Source: Chitinophagaceae bacterium (GTDB lineage: Bacteria; Bacteroidota; Bacteroidia; Chitinophagales; UBA10324). Taken from it: a DNA stretch of 64,000 bases. The notes below the pieces were generated by a model. The model did not search any database. It saw only the letters and a list, made by a program, of their open reading frames with translations, and was not told the DNA's origin. Each line of letters begins with the position of its first letter. The stretch's first letter is position 1. Shown here in pieces: positions 17,500-26,704 of this stretch. Made by a program: the position numbers and the translations under genes. The stretch covers positions 558,001 to 622,000 of the forward strand of contig JADJAG010000004.1 of NCBI GenBank assembly GCA_016704325.1, given 5' to 3'.

Positions 17500-18327
17500 T
17501 TACTTATGGCAAACAAAAATGGGCAATGACTGGTGCTTCAGTATCTTAGAAGCAGTACTTCGTGAAAAAAAACGGGACACTACATTGCGTCCGAATGCAC
17601 CCATGATGATTAAAGGGCTTTTCATACTTTCTGCAATACTGAGAATTGCTTCATTGGCTTCTCCTGCAAAATTTTCAAATTTCACTTCACGATAGTGAAC
17701 AGCCAGGTATTCCTGCATTAATTGACTGTATTCCAGCTTTTCTTCTTTCGATTTTGTAATGGACAATAAAACAACATCCAATCCATTGTAGACATCAGGC
17801 AGCAATTGAGTAAACTGTTTAATGGCATAAACAGAAGAAGGTTTTCCGTCGAACGTGAGCAAAATACTTTTGAATGGAGCACATTGATCCGGTACTGCCA
17901 TCACCGGGCATGCTGCTTCCTGCAATATGTCTTTCAGGAAACTGGCTTCGCCTATGATATTAGAAAAGAAAGTGCGGTAACCAATAACAATGAGGTCGGC
18001 AAAAAGGCTTTCACGCACCAGTTCATTTACCGGAACACCTTTGTTGAGGTGTACCTGGTAATTCTTGCCACTTGCCTTACAGAGTGTTTCAAACCTGGCA
18101 ATGCTCAACGAAAATTTAGTATCGTCTTCGTGTTCCAGCTTATTTAATAAAGCATCATTAAATGTAAAATAATCTTCACCAAACAATGTAGCATAGCCAA
18201 CATAACTGAGGTCTTCTATAAAAACCCCTACAATCAGGTCGCCGTTGTTTGTGCTTAAATTAAAAGCATACTCCAGGGCGCCTTCTGAAAAAAAAGTGCC
18301 ATCAAATGCAACGAGTATTTTTTTCAT
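17500..18327 (-). CDS. Universal stress protein, two UspA domains in tandem
   Basis: 275 residues. The first UspA domain (about 1-140) opens MKKILVAFDGTFFSEGALEYA and carries DLIVIGYRTFF. The second (about 145-275) opens KSILLTFDGKPSSVYAIKQF and ends with LIIMGAFGRNVVSRFFSRS, a G-x2-G-x9-[ST]-like ATP-binding pattern, then PIFVCHK. Bacteroidota tandem Usp proteins respond to starvation and redox stress. The actual ligand is unknown. The lipocalin gene follows. Confidence 0.92.
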   Translation of the reverse strand: MKKILVAFDGTFFSEGALEYAFNLSTNNGDLIVGVFIEDLSYVGYATLFGEDYFTFNDALLNKLEHEDDTKFSLSIARFETLCKASGKNYQVHLNKGVPVNELVRESLFADLIVIGYRTFFSNIIGEASFLKDILQEAACPVMAVPDQCAPFKSILLTFDGKPSSVYAIKQFTQLLPDVYNGLDVVLLSITKSKEEKLEYSQLMQEYLAVHYREVKFENFAGEANEAILSIAESMKSPLIIMGAFGRNVVSRFFSRSTASKILKHQSLPIFVCHK

Positions 18328-18411
18328 GGGGTCATTTGTGATTAAATTTAGTCAAATGATATGATGTAACTGAAAAATATTTTTAAGCCTCCATCAAATG
18401 CTTACCTGTTG

Positions 18412-19506
18412 TTAAACCGGTTGGCCTGCTAACGGCTTCTCTGGCGCATAACTTGTGCTACCCGGCTTTGCCGTTTTTGGTTTCCCTGACAATTGAAAAA
18501 GGATGAGTGTCATTGACGTGAGCAATAGTAAAGCCACCATCTGGTGTAGTACTCCATAAGTTACCGGAATCTTACCTAAAGAATTGATGAGTGTCAAAAT
18601 ACCAAGCAATACCTGGATAATTACCAATACGGGCAACGAAATCAACAATTTCCTGAAAAAAGGTGTTGCTGGTTGAAGACTGCAAAGCCGGTAGAAATAG
18701 AAAATACATCCAGCTATCACAAATCCCAGTGCGCGATGTATGACCTGTATCATAGCAATATTCTCAATTAAATTGGAAGGCCATGGGTGCAGTTTTAGAA
18801 TGCCATGCGGAATGTAACCCGATCCTGTCTTTGGAAAAGTAGGATAGAATAATGCTGCTTTATTGCCCGCCATTAAACCACCATAAAAAATCTGGATGAA
18901 GATCAATGCCAATAAGAGAATGCCAAAATTCTTCATAGAGAAAATGTGGCCGTTTTCAACAGGTGGTTGCAATAATTCAAGTGCTACCCAAAGCAAATAA
19001 CAATAGAGAAATAACGCCAACAGCAAATGTGCACTCAGGTTAATCGGACTTACCCATGGTTTTTCAATGAGGCCGCTTTGCACCATCACCCAGCCAAGAA
19101 GGCCTTGCAATGCCCCAAGTATAAAAATAATAACGAGTTTTTTCCCCAGTTGTTTATCAATCATCCGTTTGATAAGGAAATAAATAAAGGGAATGATGAA
19201 TGCAATACCCATCAGCCTTGCCCATAAGCGGTGTAAAAATTCCCACCAGAAAATGCTTTTAAAGCCATCCAATGTCATCTCGCTGTTCATCAGTTTATAC
19301 TGCGGGAATTGTTTATACTGATCAAATACTTTTTGCCAGGCATCAGTATTCAAGGGGGGCACAGCGCCCATAATTACATTCCATTCAGTAATGGAAAGGC
19401 CGGAACCGGTAAGACGTGTGATGCCACCCAGCAACACCTGAATCATAATCATCGCAACGCCCAGCATCAGCCAGGCACCTACCAGTTTTCGGGAATGTAA
19501 CGTCAT
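18412..19506 (-). CDS. ctaA: Heme A synthase, COX15/CtaA type
   Basis: 364 residues with eight predicted membrane helices. It converts heme O to heme A for aa3-type oxidases. The family motif GGITRLTGSGLSITEWNVIMG is at about 27-47. Conserved histidines lie in FWWEFLHRLWAR, NLSAHLLLA, MIQVIHRALGF and GVLHQMVALL, giving two heme-ligand pairs. The length and the N-terminal WNVIMGAVPPL extension fit the alphaproteobacterial/Bacteroidota subgroup. No oxidase subunit gene is adjacent. Confidence 0.95.
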   Translation of the reverse strand: MTLHSRKLVGAWLMLGVAMIMIQVLLGGITRLTGSGLSITEWNVIMGAVPPLNTDAWQKVFDQYKQFPQYKLMNSEMTLDGFKSIFWWEFLHRLWARLMGIAFIIPFIYFLIKRMIDKQLGKKLVIIFILGALQGLLGWVMVQSGLIEKPWVSPINLSAHLLLALFLYCYLLWVALELLQPPVENGHIFSMKNFGILLLALIFIQIFYGGLMAGNKAALFYPTFPKTGSGYIPHGILKLHPWPSNLIENIAMIQVIHRALGFVIAGCIFYFYRLCSLQPATPFFRKLLISLPVLVIIQVLLGILTLINSLGKIPVTYGVLHQMVALLLLTSMTLILFQLSGKPKTAKPGSTSYAPEKPLAGQPV

Positions 19507-19569
19507 GTATGAATAGAAAAAATAAGGAAGTCAAAAGTACAACAGAAAAGTATGTCAATCCATTGGCAG

Positions 19570-19720
19570 TATTTGGCGGGGTGTACGACAAATTGGATAT
19601 TGAAAATTGAGTGTTGAATATTGAAAATTTCAACTCTCAATATTCAATTGACATTACATGGCTGACAGGATGCAAATCATTGCTTGACAAGCTAAACGAT
19701 TTGTCGTACACCTCGTGTGG
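19570..19720 (-). mobile_element. MITE-like element, copy 1 (inverted relative to copy 2)
   Basis: About 136 bp from 19578 (gggtgtacgacaaattgg) to 19713 (ttgtcgtacacct). Its ends are inverted repeats. The inner block cattgcttgacaagc matches, in reverse, the copies at 28.7 and 49.7 kb. The flanks atttggcg and gtgtggcg agree at 6 of 8 positions, a weathered 8-bp target duplication. No coding capacity. Confidence 0.7.
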
Positions 19721-19780
19721 CGTGCGCGTATTCCCCCCATTATTATCCGGAGGCACCATTCATTATACCGCTAAACAAAA

Positions 19781-19804
19781 AAGACACCCTGTTAGAGGTG
19801 TCTT
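19781..19804 (-). terminator. Rho-independent terminator of the 20534-19833 gene
   Basis: The stem AAGACACC/GGTGTCTT with an 8-nt loop is followed on the minus strand by a T-run. It lies 29 bp beyond the stop codon of the DUF4136-like lipoprotein gene. Confidence 0.8.
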
Positions 19805-19832
19805 TTCAAAAATCTAATGCTATGTGCTGATA

Positions 19833-20534
19833 TTATTTAGCAGGCTTCGTAATCAAACCATCTTTTGCCATGCGATCAAAAACAAGTGTGGTGTATACTG
19901 CACTTTCTGTTGCAATGTCGGATGGGTTATATGCCGTTGATTGTATGGAGTACAATAATTCATTTGTATTAGCATCAAACAGGTTGCCTTCCAGGTAATA
20001 AGTACTTTCCTCTGTATAATAGCCCGGAGTGCTAACTGTAGTACCCATATAGTTGTAATAACCATAGGGGCTTCTGTAATAGCCGCCATAAGCACTATAG
20101 CCTCCATAAGCGCCTCCATAATAAGCACCTCCATAGCCATAACCATAACTTGGAACATAGGAAGTAGTGCCGGGAACATATTGTGTTTCCGTTTTGTGTT
20201 TAAGTAGCGCTACCGTAAAAATGGCATCACAGCCATGCTCTTTTATTTTTTGAATCAAAAGTGAAGTATCAACCATAGAAACATTGGGCGGAAAGATGTC
20301 AAGTGCTTTGATATTCTTTACTCCATAAGCAGTGGCAGCTTTCGAAAGGTCATTTTCAACAGTCATTTTTGCATCAAGGCTTCCGGATAGAACGGCTATC
20401 AAGACTTTCTGATAGTTTCTGTTTTGGGAAACGGCCTCTTTATTGATCCATGAACCGGTGATCTCCTGGGAAGTGCCACAGGAAGTGAGCCCTGCAATGA
20501 GGGCAAGAAGAAGAATGCTGAGTATGTTTTTCAT
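19833..20534 (-). CDS. Lipoprotein with Gly/Tyr-rich insert (DUF4136-like)
   Basis: 233 residues. The lipoprotein signal ends LTSC (C19). The alpha/beta segment EITGSWINKEA, KVLIAVLSGSLDAKMTVEND and GCDAIFTVALLKHK resembles Bacteroidota envelope lipoproteins with a DUF4136-like fold. Residues about 125-175 are an unusual Gly-Tyr-Ala repeat (YGGAYYGGAYGGYSAYGGYY), followed by a conserved C-terminal strand region (YYLEGNLFDANTNELLYS). Function unknown. The Gly/Tyr segment may be flexible or adhesive. It stands alone with its own terminator. Confidence 0.7.
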   Translation of the reverse strand: MKNILSILLLALIAGLTSCGTSQEITGSWINKEAVSQNRNYQKVLIAVLSGSLDAKMTVENDLSKAATAYGVKNIKALDIFPPNVSMVDTSLLIQKIKEHGCDAIFTVALLKHKTETQYVPGTTSYVPSYGYGYGGAYYGGAYGGYSAYGGYYRSPYGYYNYMGTTVSTPGYYTEESTYYLEGNLFDANTNELLYSIQSTAYNPSDIATESAVYTTLVFDRMAKDGLITKPAK

Positions 20535-20619
20535 GTCTCAAAAGTATACTTTTCATCTTAAACGGTGCAGCCCTGCTGAAAAAAACTGATTCTGAAACTG
20601 GACTGGACAATTGCCGGTT

Positions 20620-21996
20620 TCACCGCTGCAGGTGACTTGCAAGACTTATCTCTTCATCTCCTGGCTGAAATGGTAAAAAGGTAAGTATCAATTGCAGCAT
20701 CTCATCCGTGGTTTTCATGCTTCCATTGGTGCCGTGCACTTGCTGTGGAGGGTCATGCGGATTATTGGGGTTATTAGAAGTGTTGTCCATTGTAGCGACT
20801 ACTTCAATGGTAGATCCTGCCGGAATATGCAACATCTTCCGGTAGGTATAAAAGTATTGCCATCTGAAATCCCAGGCTTTAATCCTTATTAGTGGAATAG
20901 TATCTCCTCCGGGTTTCAGCGCATAAGCCGTAAAGGATTTTCCGAGCAGGTGCATATGCGGATTAACCGATAGCAGCGAAATATCACCCAGGATTTTCGC
21001 ACGGGTAACAAAAGTCATTATAGTATCAGCAGGAATTACCAACTCCGGTACAATGTCTGAAATGCCAAGCGTGCCCAATTGAATTTCCTGAACGGGTCGT
21101 TTAGGACGCTCTTTCCCGAAAAAAATATTCACATAAGATGTATCGAGCACATCCTCCATAGCAGGTCCATAGTGAATGTCATTCAGATAAATGATGCCTT
21201 TGCGTTTCACGAAAAAACCACCAATGCCTTCAGGATAAAGGGTGGTAATTACACCGGGCAGGTAATTGGTAGCTGAATGAATATAATGATCATTTCCGGG
21301 GTAGCTGCCATCATCATTCAGCAAATTCATTTTTTTGAAAACAGATTCCCGTGTTTCCTCTTTAGTATCTAATGCATACTCGCCTGCAAAAATGTCCTTC
21401 TTCTTATCGTCATCATAAAATATGATCCGGCCATTCACATGATGTACCCATTTCGATCCCGGTACAAACTCAATTGCACGTATGAAAGTATCTGATGGCA
21501 ATTCAAATGGAATTTTCATGACCATGAAACGGTCAGCATGATCTCCTTTCACCAGGAAAGGTTTGATCTTTAAAACCAGGTCGGGCTTTCCAATCATGGA
21601 ACCGGCTGCAAAAACCGGAGGCACGGGCAGTTTAGCGGTATCTCCGATTAATAAACCTCCTTCCACCCAAAGGTTAATGATGGCTAACTGCTCTTCTGAT
21701 AGATGATGCTCGTCTAAGAAATTGCTGTAGGCAGGATCGGCCGGCCAGGGTGGCATGATCCGTTTGTTCACTACTTCGCGAATGGTCTTGCTTCTTTTAG
21801 CAACATCTTTATAACTGATAAGGGAGAAAGGAGCTGGCTGCCCCGGCCTGTGGCACTTGGTGCATTTATCGTGAATGATGGGTGCAATATCTTCAGTGAA
21901 AGTGACTGTTTTAGTTTGAGTGCATGATGTAATGCAAAAGGCAAAACACCAGGCGATAAAAAACCACCTGTTGTATGGACTTATTGATGAAATCAT
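20620..21996 (-). CDS. Monoheme cytochrome c fused to a PHM-like copper monooxygenase fold, lipoprotein
   Basis: 458 residues from the ATG at 21996, which yields a lipoprotein signal ending ITSC. The frame is open to 22065. A c-type heme site CTKCH follows soon after (KCTKCHRPGQPAPF), with a distal MPPWPADP segment that may give the axial Met. The larger C-terminal part has HHVNG and HMHLLGK histidine motifs and AWDFRWQ, as in the type II copper ascorbate-dependent monooxygenase (PHM/DBH) fold, so it may bind copper. A paralogue with a T9SS tail is at 37651. It lies 58-126 bp (depending on the start) after a redoxin gene, suggesting a joint periplasmic or outer-membrane redox role. Substrate unknown. 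Confidence 0.8.
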   Translation of the reverse strand: MISSISPYNRWFFIAWCFAFCITSCTQTKTVTFTEDIAPIIHDKCTKCHRPGQPAPFSLISYKDVAKRSKTIREVVNKRIMPPWPADPAYSNFLDEHHLSEEQLAIINLWVEGGLLIGDTAKLPVPPVFAAGSMIGKPDLVLKIKPFLVKGDHADRFMVMKIPFELPSDTFIRAIEFVPGSKWVHHVNGRIIFYDDDKKKDIFAGEYALDTKEETRESVFKKMNLLNDDGSYPGNDHYIHSATNYLPGVITTLYPEGIGGFFVKRKGIIYLNDIHYGPAMEDVLDTSYVNIFFGKERPKRPVQEIQLGTLGISDIVPELVIPADTIMTFVTRAKILGDISLLSVNPHMHLLGKSFTAYALKPGGDTIPLIRIKAWDFRWQYFYTYRKMLHIPAGSTIEVVATMDNTSNNPNNPHDPPQQVHGTNGSMKTTDEMLQLILTFLPFQPGDEEISLASHLQR

Positions 21997-22122
21997 TTGC
22001 AAAGTGTATCGGTGGAGCACCATTATTGTTGCAAGGTAGTTCAGCCGTTTTAAAATATAATCCAAGACCTGTTCTTAAATGTAACGGAAGCCTCCACGCT
22101 TGATCAGGTGAATTCTTTTCGA

Positions 22123-22701
22123 TTATTCAATATAACAACCTATGGCTTTGGTGGAATCAGGTTGAATGGGCCGGTTTTTCAAAAATGCCGTAACCGCATC
22201 CATTAGATAGTGTTCGCTTACCATCGGCCTGACTTTTCCAATCTCATAAGCCCAGTTATCAATCAGTCCGCGGTAAAGTGTTTCTCCTTTGTTATTTACC
22301 AGGAAAACTTCCGGAGTAATGATGGCATTCAATCTTTTCTGCAGCACAAAGTCAGGGTCAAGTAGAATTGGAAAGGTAAACCGGTTATGCTCCCTGTAAA
22401 CTTTGATTTCTTCTTCCGGATAATTTTTTCCTGCAACCACTGCAATAAACGTGATACCTGCTTTTGTGATAGCGCTGTCCAGTTGCCTTAACGTTTTACC
22501 ATACGAATTACAAAAAGGACATTCAGGCTGTAAGAATATTATGGCAGTTGCTTTTCCGGATTCCAATATTTGAAAGGAGAATGTTTCATGATCCAAGGTT
22601 TGCAATTCCAGCGAAAAAAAATCAGTTTTCGTTTTTTGTTGAACACAACTTGCTGCAAGCAGCATTGCCGGCAACAGCATAAGCAATAATCTGGAGCTCA
22701 T
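22123..22701 (-). CDS. Thioredoxin-fold redoxin lipoprotein (TlpA/AhpC-TSA like)
   Basis: 192 residues. Lipoprotein signal ending LAASC (C19). Thioredoxin fold with the CPFC redox motif (C61, C64) in FLQPECPFCNSYG and the cis-Pro region ITPEVFLVNNKGE. The end is GCYIE, giving an extra cysteine seen in redoxins that neighbour multi-domain cytochromes. It lies immediately upstream of the cytochrome c/PHM-like gene on the same strand, probably cotranscribed. It could keep heme-site or copper-site cysteines reduced. That role is inferred from context. Confidence 0.85.
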   Translation of the reverse strand: MSSRLLLMLLPAMLLAASCVQQKTKTDFFSLELQTLDHETFSFQILESGKATAIIFLQPECPFCNSYGKTLRQLDSAITKAGITFIAVVAGKNYPEEEIKVYREHNRFTFPILLDPDFVLQKRLNAIITPEVFLVNNKGETLYRGLIDNWAYEIGKVRPMVSEHYLMDAVTAFLKNRPIQPDSTKAIGCYIE

Positions 22702-22848
22702 TTTTAAAAGAGTCAGTTCAAATTAAAAAAACAGTGTCTGTAATTAAAATCAAAGTAGAATCTATTACCTGTGTATCGGAAACTTTTTAAGATATTAACA
22801 GCAGCAATATCACTGCAGTTGGTTTTATTGACGCAATTGATTAGTTGT

Positions 22849-24063
22849 TCACAATGCATAAAACCCTACACTTCCTCCAACCCAGTCTAGGTCTTTATTG
22901 TAGTCAACGCCGATCATCTTTCCTTTACTGAGCCTGACAAGATTAATGGTGAGTACCGGTGCTGCTTCGCCGGGGAGCCAGATATACAGCAGCCGGATTT
23001 CTGCTTTAACAGGTCCGGTTGGTGACTGCACCACAGGAGCATACTGCACTTTTCTTTGCAAGATGTAATTCTGAGGATCTGTTATGGAAGTGATGTCTTC
23101 CTTTTTGACATCGAAGATTACACCATGTCCTGAAAAGGAAAAGAGTGGTTTGAGTACATAATTTTCAAGGTCATCCGGAATAGTAGTTACCTGATGCAGG
23201 AATTGTGTCTTAGGAACATACCTGCTGTTGATGAATGGCATGGCATATTTGCTGATTCTGAAAAACCAATTGGGATGTACCGTCCAGGAAATATCAACAT
23301 CTTCCACTAAATTAAACTGGCATTGAAGGTCCTTTCGTTTTACAAATTCATCAAAGATTACCCGGTTGTAAATGCGCTTGATTGGGAGCTTCCGACCCTC
23401 TTTTTCATAATAAAGCTGACGGCCTTCACGAATAACTTTGCTGATGCAGATATATTCAATGCCCAGGATTTTCTTAGTGAGTTCAAAGTCAACACGTGTC
23501 TTTTGTTTTTCCGGCTCAATTTCCAGCAACACTACATTTTCCGGTTTTTCACCGGCAAGTATCCATTGCCTGAGCCGTTCAATATATGTTGCATCATTGA
23601 AGCCGCTGAATAAATGACTCATGTTTTCAGGAACCCAGAAATGTTGCCGGAACTTAATTGCCAGCCAATGCTGATAGCCGAATAGCGAGGGGAACGCCTG
23701 CGCTTCTATCAACTGAGGAATCAGTTCGCCTTCTTCATTTTTACAAATGGCAAAGTCAATAGCAATGGTTTGCGGCCTTGCATCTTCATTCGGTACTTTC
23801 AATTGAGGCGGAATCGCACCGTCAGAAATCTTATGATAGTCAGTTGATGTGACCGTATTCAGTATTTCTTTGCCACCCGCTATCAGCTTATCTTCAAAAC
23901 TCCGTGGAACAAAAATGGGTGTCTCTGCAATACGGAATTCAATATGATATCCGGCTTCTTTATCCAGGTCGGCGAGGAATTGCTTGTACTTCTCATCCGT
24001 AAACTGCTGATTGTATTTTTCACGATAGGCAGGAACCATGCGTTGTAGATTGAATGGCGTCAA
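22849..24063 (-). CDS. ATP-grasp-like ligase, conserved but uncharacterised
   Basis: 404 residues. The C-terminal half reads as an ATP-grasp domain: YVLKPLFSFSGHGVIFDV is the nucleotide-binding Lys strand and Gly-rich loop, followed by YILQRKVQYAP and KAEIRLLYIW. The N-terminal half (IAIDFAICKNEEGELIPQLIEAQAFPSLFG) is a conserved region of unknown function. ATP-grasp enzymes join a carboxylate to an amine or thiol through an acyl-phosphate. It is the last of five clustered genes (second ATP-grasp, GCS2, class I amidotransferase, esterase), 144 bp after the amidotransferase gene. The product is unknown. Confidence 0.7.
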   Translation of the reverse strand: MTPFNLQRMVPAYREKYNQQFTDEKYKQFLADLDKEAGYHIEFRIAETPIFVPRSFEDKLIAGGKEILNTVTSTDYHKISDGAIPPQLKVPNEDARPQTIAIDFAICKNEEGELIPQLIEAQAFPSLFGYQHWLAIKFRQHFWVPENMSHLFSGFNDATYIERLRQWILAGEKPENVVLLEIEPEKQKTRVDFELTKKILGIEYICISKVIREGRQLYYEKEGRKLPIKRIYNRVIFDEFVKRKDLQCQFNLVEDVDISWTVHPNWFFRISKYAMPFINSRYVPKTQFLHQVTTIPDDLENYVLKPLFSFSGHGVIFDVKKEDITSITDPQNYILQRKVQYAPVVQSPTGPVKAEIRLLYIWLPGEAAPVLTINLVRLSKGKMIGVDYNKDLDWVGGSVGFYAL

Positions 24064-24207
24064 AAATAGATAATTACGGCACAGTGAATTGATTTGATAT
24101 CAGGATTAACACCTGATTATAATTCTGCGCAAACTTTCAGCTGGCTGTTGCTTGCGGAAATCAATAGTGAAGGTAGCCATTGGCGGGAATTGATCCTTAA
24201 CAGGAAA

Positions 24208-25044
24208 TCAGACGCAATCTGCAGTTTGCAGTACCCTGTTAAATGAGCTGCTGAGAAAAGTCGGGAGGATAGTTTGTTGTGTTAACACAATCTTCTGAGG
24301 GTCGTCGAGGTAATCCACCATCTGATAATATTTTTCAGGGCCATGATTTTTTATGATCAGTTCTTTTTTATCAGGTCTTGAGAAATATCGCAACATACCT
24401 TCCGGATCTGCCTCCGGATGAAACTGGGTTCCGATAAATTCATCAGAAAAACGAACGGCCATCATGGCCCGTTCCAGGTCTACATGGGGCCTTGGTTTTT
24501 CCAGGGCAAGCAGCTGATAGCCTTCTCTTTCCATCAGTTGCACATTGGGCTGAATTACCTGGTAGTCACGCGAATCTACAGCATAAAAAGGCTCCGGTAG
24601 CTTTTCAAAAAGAGGTTCATTTGCCGCGTCATCTGTTTCATGAATAGGTAAGACACCAAAAGAAGTGGATTTTCGCTTGGTTACTTCACCCACTTTCCAA
24701 TGCCTGCAAATGAGCTGAAAAGAGTGGCAGATAAAAAAAACATGCTTTTTCTGATCGGCATTTTTGAGATTATGTTCCCAAAGGTTATCAATCAGTCCGA
24801 AGTACTTTTTCTCCCAATGCTCACCACTTTCAAGCGGGCTGCCCGGCCCACCTGATGATATATAAACGTCATAGGATTCGTCAGGTACTTCTTCTGCATT
24901 TCTTACATCATATATATCCCACCGAACCCTTGCATCAGTCTTCATGCGTTCAAGGTAGAGCAGGGAGCGAATACCTCGCATACCTTCGTTTTGGACCCTG
25001 TTATAAAGATCTAGAACGGCTACCTTGATTGTTGGCTTTTCCAT
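24208..25044 (-). CDS. Class I glutamine amidotransferase-like protein
   Basis: 278 residues. Triad residues are visible: C106 in FICHSFQLIC, H209 and E211 in GTQFHPEADPEG. The oxyanion-type SSGGPGSP loop lies at 63-70. The first residues (KPTIKVAVLDLYNRVQNEGMRGI) and the C-terminal extension (about 225-278) differ from GMP synthase or anthranilate partners, and no synthetase domain is fused. It may supply ammonia to, or hydrolyse a gamma-glutamyl product of, the neighbouring ATP-grasp and GCS2 ligases. Confidence 0.82.
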   Translation of the reverse strand: MEKPTIKVAVLDLYNRVQNEGMRGIRSLLYLERMKTDARVRWDIYDVRNAEEVPDESYDVYISSGGPGSPLESGEHWEKKYFGLIDNLWEHNLKNADQKKHVFFICHSFQLICRHWKVGEVTKRKSTSFGVLPIHETDDAANEPLFEKLPEPFYAVDSRDYQVIQPNVQLMEREGYQLLALEKPRPHVDLERAMMAVRFSDEFIGTQFHPEADPEGMLRYFSRPDKKELIIKNHGPEKYYQMVDYLDDPQKIVLTQQTILPTFLSSSFNRVLQTADCV

Positions 25045-25371
25045 GCTGGTGGCAAAAAAAACTACTGGCTGCGCTTTTTAGAAACGTTATTTACACGTTT
25101 CTTAAATCAAAAAACTGTTAATAAGGTTCAAATATAGAATTAACGCAGAATTAATTTTCAACTGACCTGAAGAATTAATACACCACTAATTGTTTACACT
25201 GAAGTTTACAGGCACAGCCAGGGAGCGGTTGCTTTTCTAATTTACTATCCCAGGAAATGAATATTCAATTCGACCAAGCATTTATATCAGGATAAAAAAT
25301 AATAACTACGTATAGCCGGTTGCTTTCTGTAATCAGGATGAAAAAGGAATAATTACTTGACTAAAGACTTA
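25045..25371. other. Spacer within the ligase cluster, no gene
   Basis: 327 bp of AT-rich sequence between the GCS2 and amidotransferase genes. No ORF, hairpin terminator or dispersed repeat was recognised. It could contain the promoter of the amidotransferase gene. Confidence 0.5.
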
Positions 25372-26475
25372 TCAATCAAGGCCCACATTAGTTTCTTCCA
25401 CAATATAATCAACTACCTTCTTCAGATCATTGGTTTGGTGATAAATCTTCAGTTGCCTGTCGGCGCCACTGCCCATCTTCACAATTTCATGAAGGTAATT
25501 TACTTCATCGCGGCAGTTGAGATCATCTACCACATCATCTACAAAGGATATCAATTCATCCAGCAGGCTTTGAAAAGGTACCTCCGCTTCTTTCCCGAAA
25601 TCAATAAGTTTACCTTCCACTCCATAGCGTGCTGCCCGCCATTTATTTTCATTAATAAGGGCACGCTTATAGGTGCGGAAGGTCAGGTTTTGTTGCATCA
25701 GCCGGTGTTGTTTCGCTACTACAGCCTGCATAATAGCAGCCAGGGCAATGGTTTCATCCAAACGCATGGGCACATCACAGATCCTGAATTCAAGGGTACT
25801 GTAAACAGGGTGCAGGCGCAGATCCCACCAAATCTTTTTTCCGTTATCAATACAATTGGTTTTTACCAGCAATGCGATGTACTCATCAAATTCTGATGCC
25901 GAGGTAAAGTTTTCCGGTATGCCGGTTCTTGGAAATTTATCGAAAACTTTTGTACGGTATGATTTATAACCGGTATTCCTGCCCAGCCAGAAGGGAGAAT
26001 TGGTGGACATTGCGAAAATATGCGGCAGAAAGTAACGAACGGCATTCATAATCTGTACACCTGTCTGCCGGTTATCGATCCCCACATGTACATGCAATCC
26101 AAAGATGAGGTTAGACCGTGCAGCATCCTGCATCTCATTCACAATATCCTGGTAGCGCGGATGATCAGTAATTATGGCATCCTGCCAGCGTGAAAACGGA
26201 TGTGCTCCGGCTGCACCGATCAGGCAGTTTTGTTTTTTTGCAATTCCGGAAATGATACTGCGCAGGTGTTTTACTTCACGTCTTGCTTCTTTTACATCAT
26301 GGCAAATGTTAGTACCCACTTCAACAACCGCTTTATGCATTTCGGCCTTCACCTGTTCATTCAGTAACGTTATTCCACCTTCTACCACTTCATGCATGTG
26401 TGAAACCAGTTCCCTGGTCACCGGATCGATGATCATGAATTCCTCTTCAATACCTATCGTGAAAAGTTTGTTCAT
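25372..26475 (-). CDS. GCS2-type carboxylate-amine ligase (YbdK-like glutamate-cysteine ligase family)
   Basis: 367 residues from the ATG at 26475 (MNKLFTIGIEEEFMIID), the standard start. The frame is open to 26523. GCS2 motifs: GIEEEF metal/ATP site, HPFSRWQD, LIFGLHVHVGID, WWDLRLHPVYSTLEFRICDVP. Relatives make gamma-glutamyl bonds but often lack real glutathione synthesis partners. No GshB is adjacent. Together with two ATP-grasp proteins and an amidotransferase it suggests a peptide- or amide-like small molecule. It follows, after a terminator, the second ATP-grasp gene on the same strand. Confidence 0.88.
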   Translation of the reverse strand: MNKLFTIGIEEEFMIIDPVTRELVSHMHEVVEGGITLLNEQVKAEMHKAVVEVGTNICHDVKEARREVKHLRSIISGIAKKQNCLIGAAGAHPFSRWQDAIITDHPRYQDIVNEMQDAARSNLIFGLHVHVGIDNRQTGVQIMNAVRYFLPHIFAMSTNSPFWLGRNTGYKSYRTKVFDKFPRTGIPENFTSASEFDEYIALLVKTNCIDNGKKIWWDLRLHPVYSTLEFRICDVPMRLDETIALAAIMQAVVAKQHRLMQQNLTFRTYKRALINENKWRAARYGVEGKLIDFGKEAEVPFQSLLDELISFVDDVVDDLNCRDEVNYLHEIVKMGSGADRQLKIYHQTNDLKKVVDYIVEETNVGLD

Positions 26476-26624
26476 CTTGGATTGTATTATTGTTTGAACT
26501 ACGAATGGCAAATTAAGTAACAAAACATGAATTCACTAAGTCCAATAGAAAGTTTAAGAAAATTTTGCAGGCCGGATGAACCAAAAATGAGTTTAGTGCT
26601 GACGGATTTTTACTTGCTCCAAAT

Positions 26625-26672
26625 TAAAAAGGTCACTAACCGGCCAATGATTATATGGCGCAATTAGTGACC
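26625..26672 (-). terminator. Terminator of the 27667-26705 ATP-grasp gene
   Basis: The arms GGTCACTAA and TTAGTGACC are followed on the minus strand by TTTTT. It separates the esterase/ATP-grasp pair from the GCS2 gene, implying at least two transcripts in the cluster. Confidence 0.75.
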
Positions 26673-26704
26673 TGCTTGTTGGTGATATTATCAACAAAGA
26701 AAGG

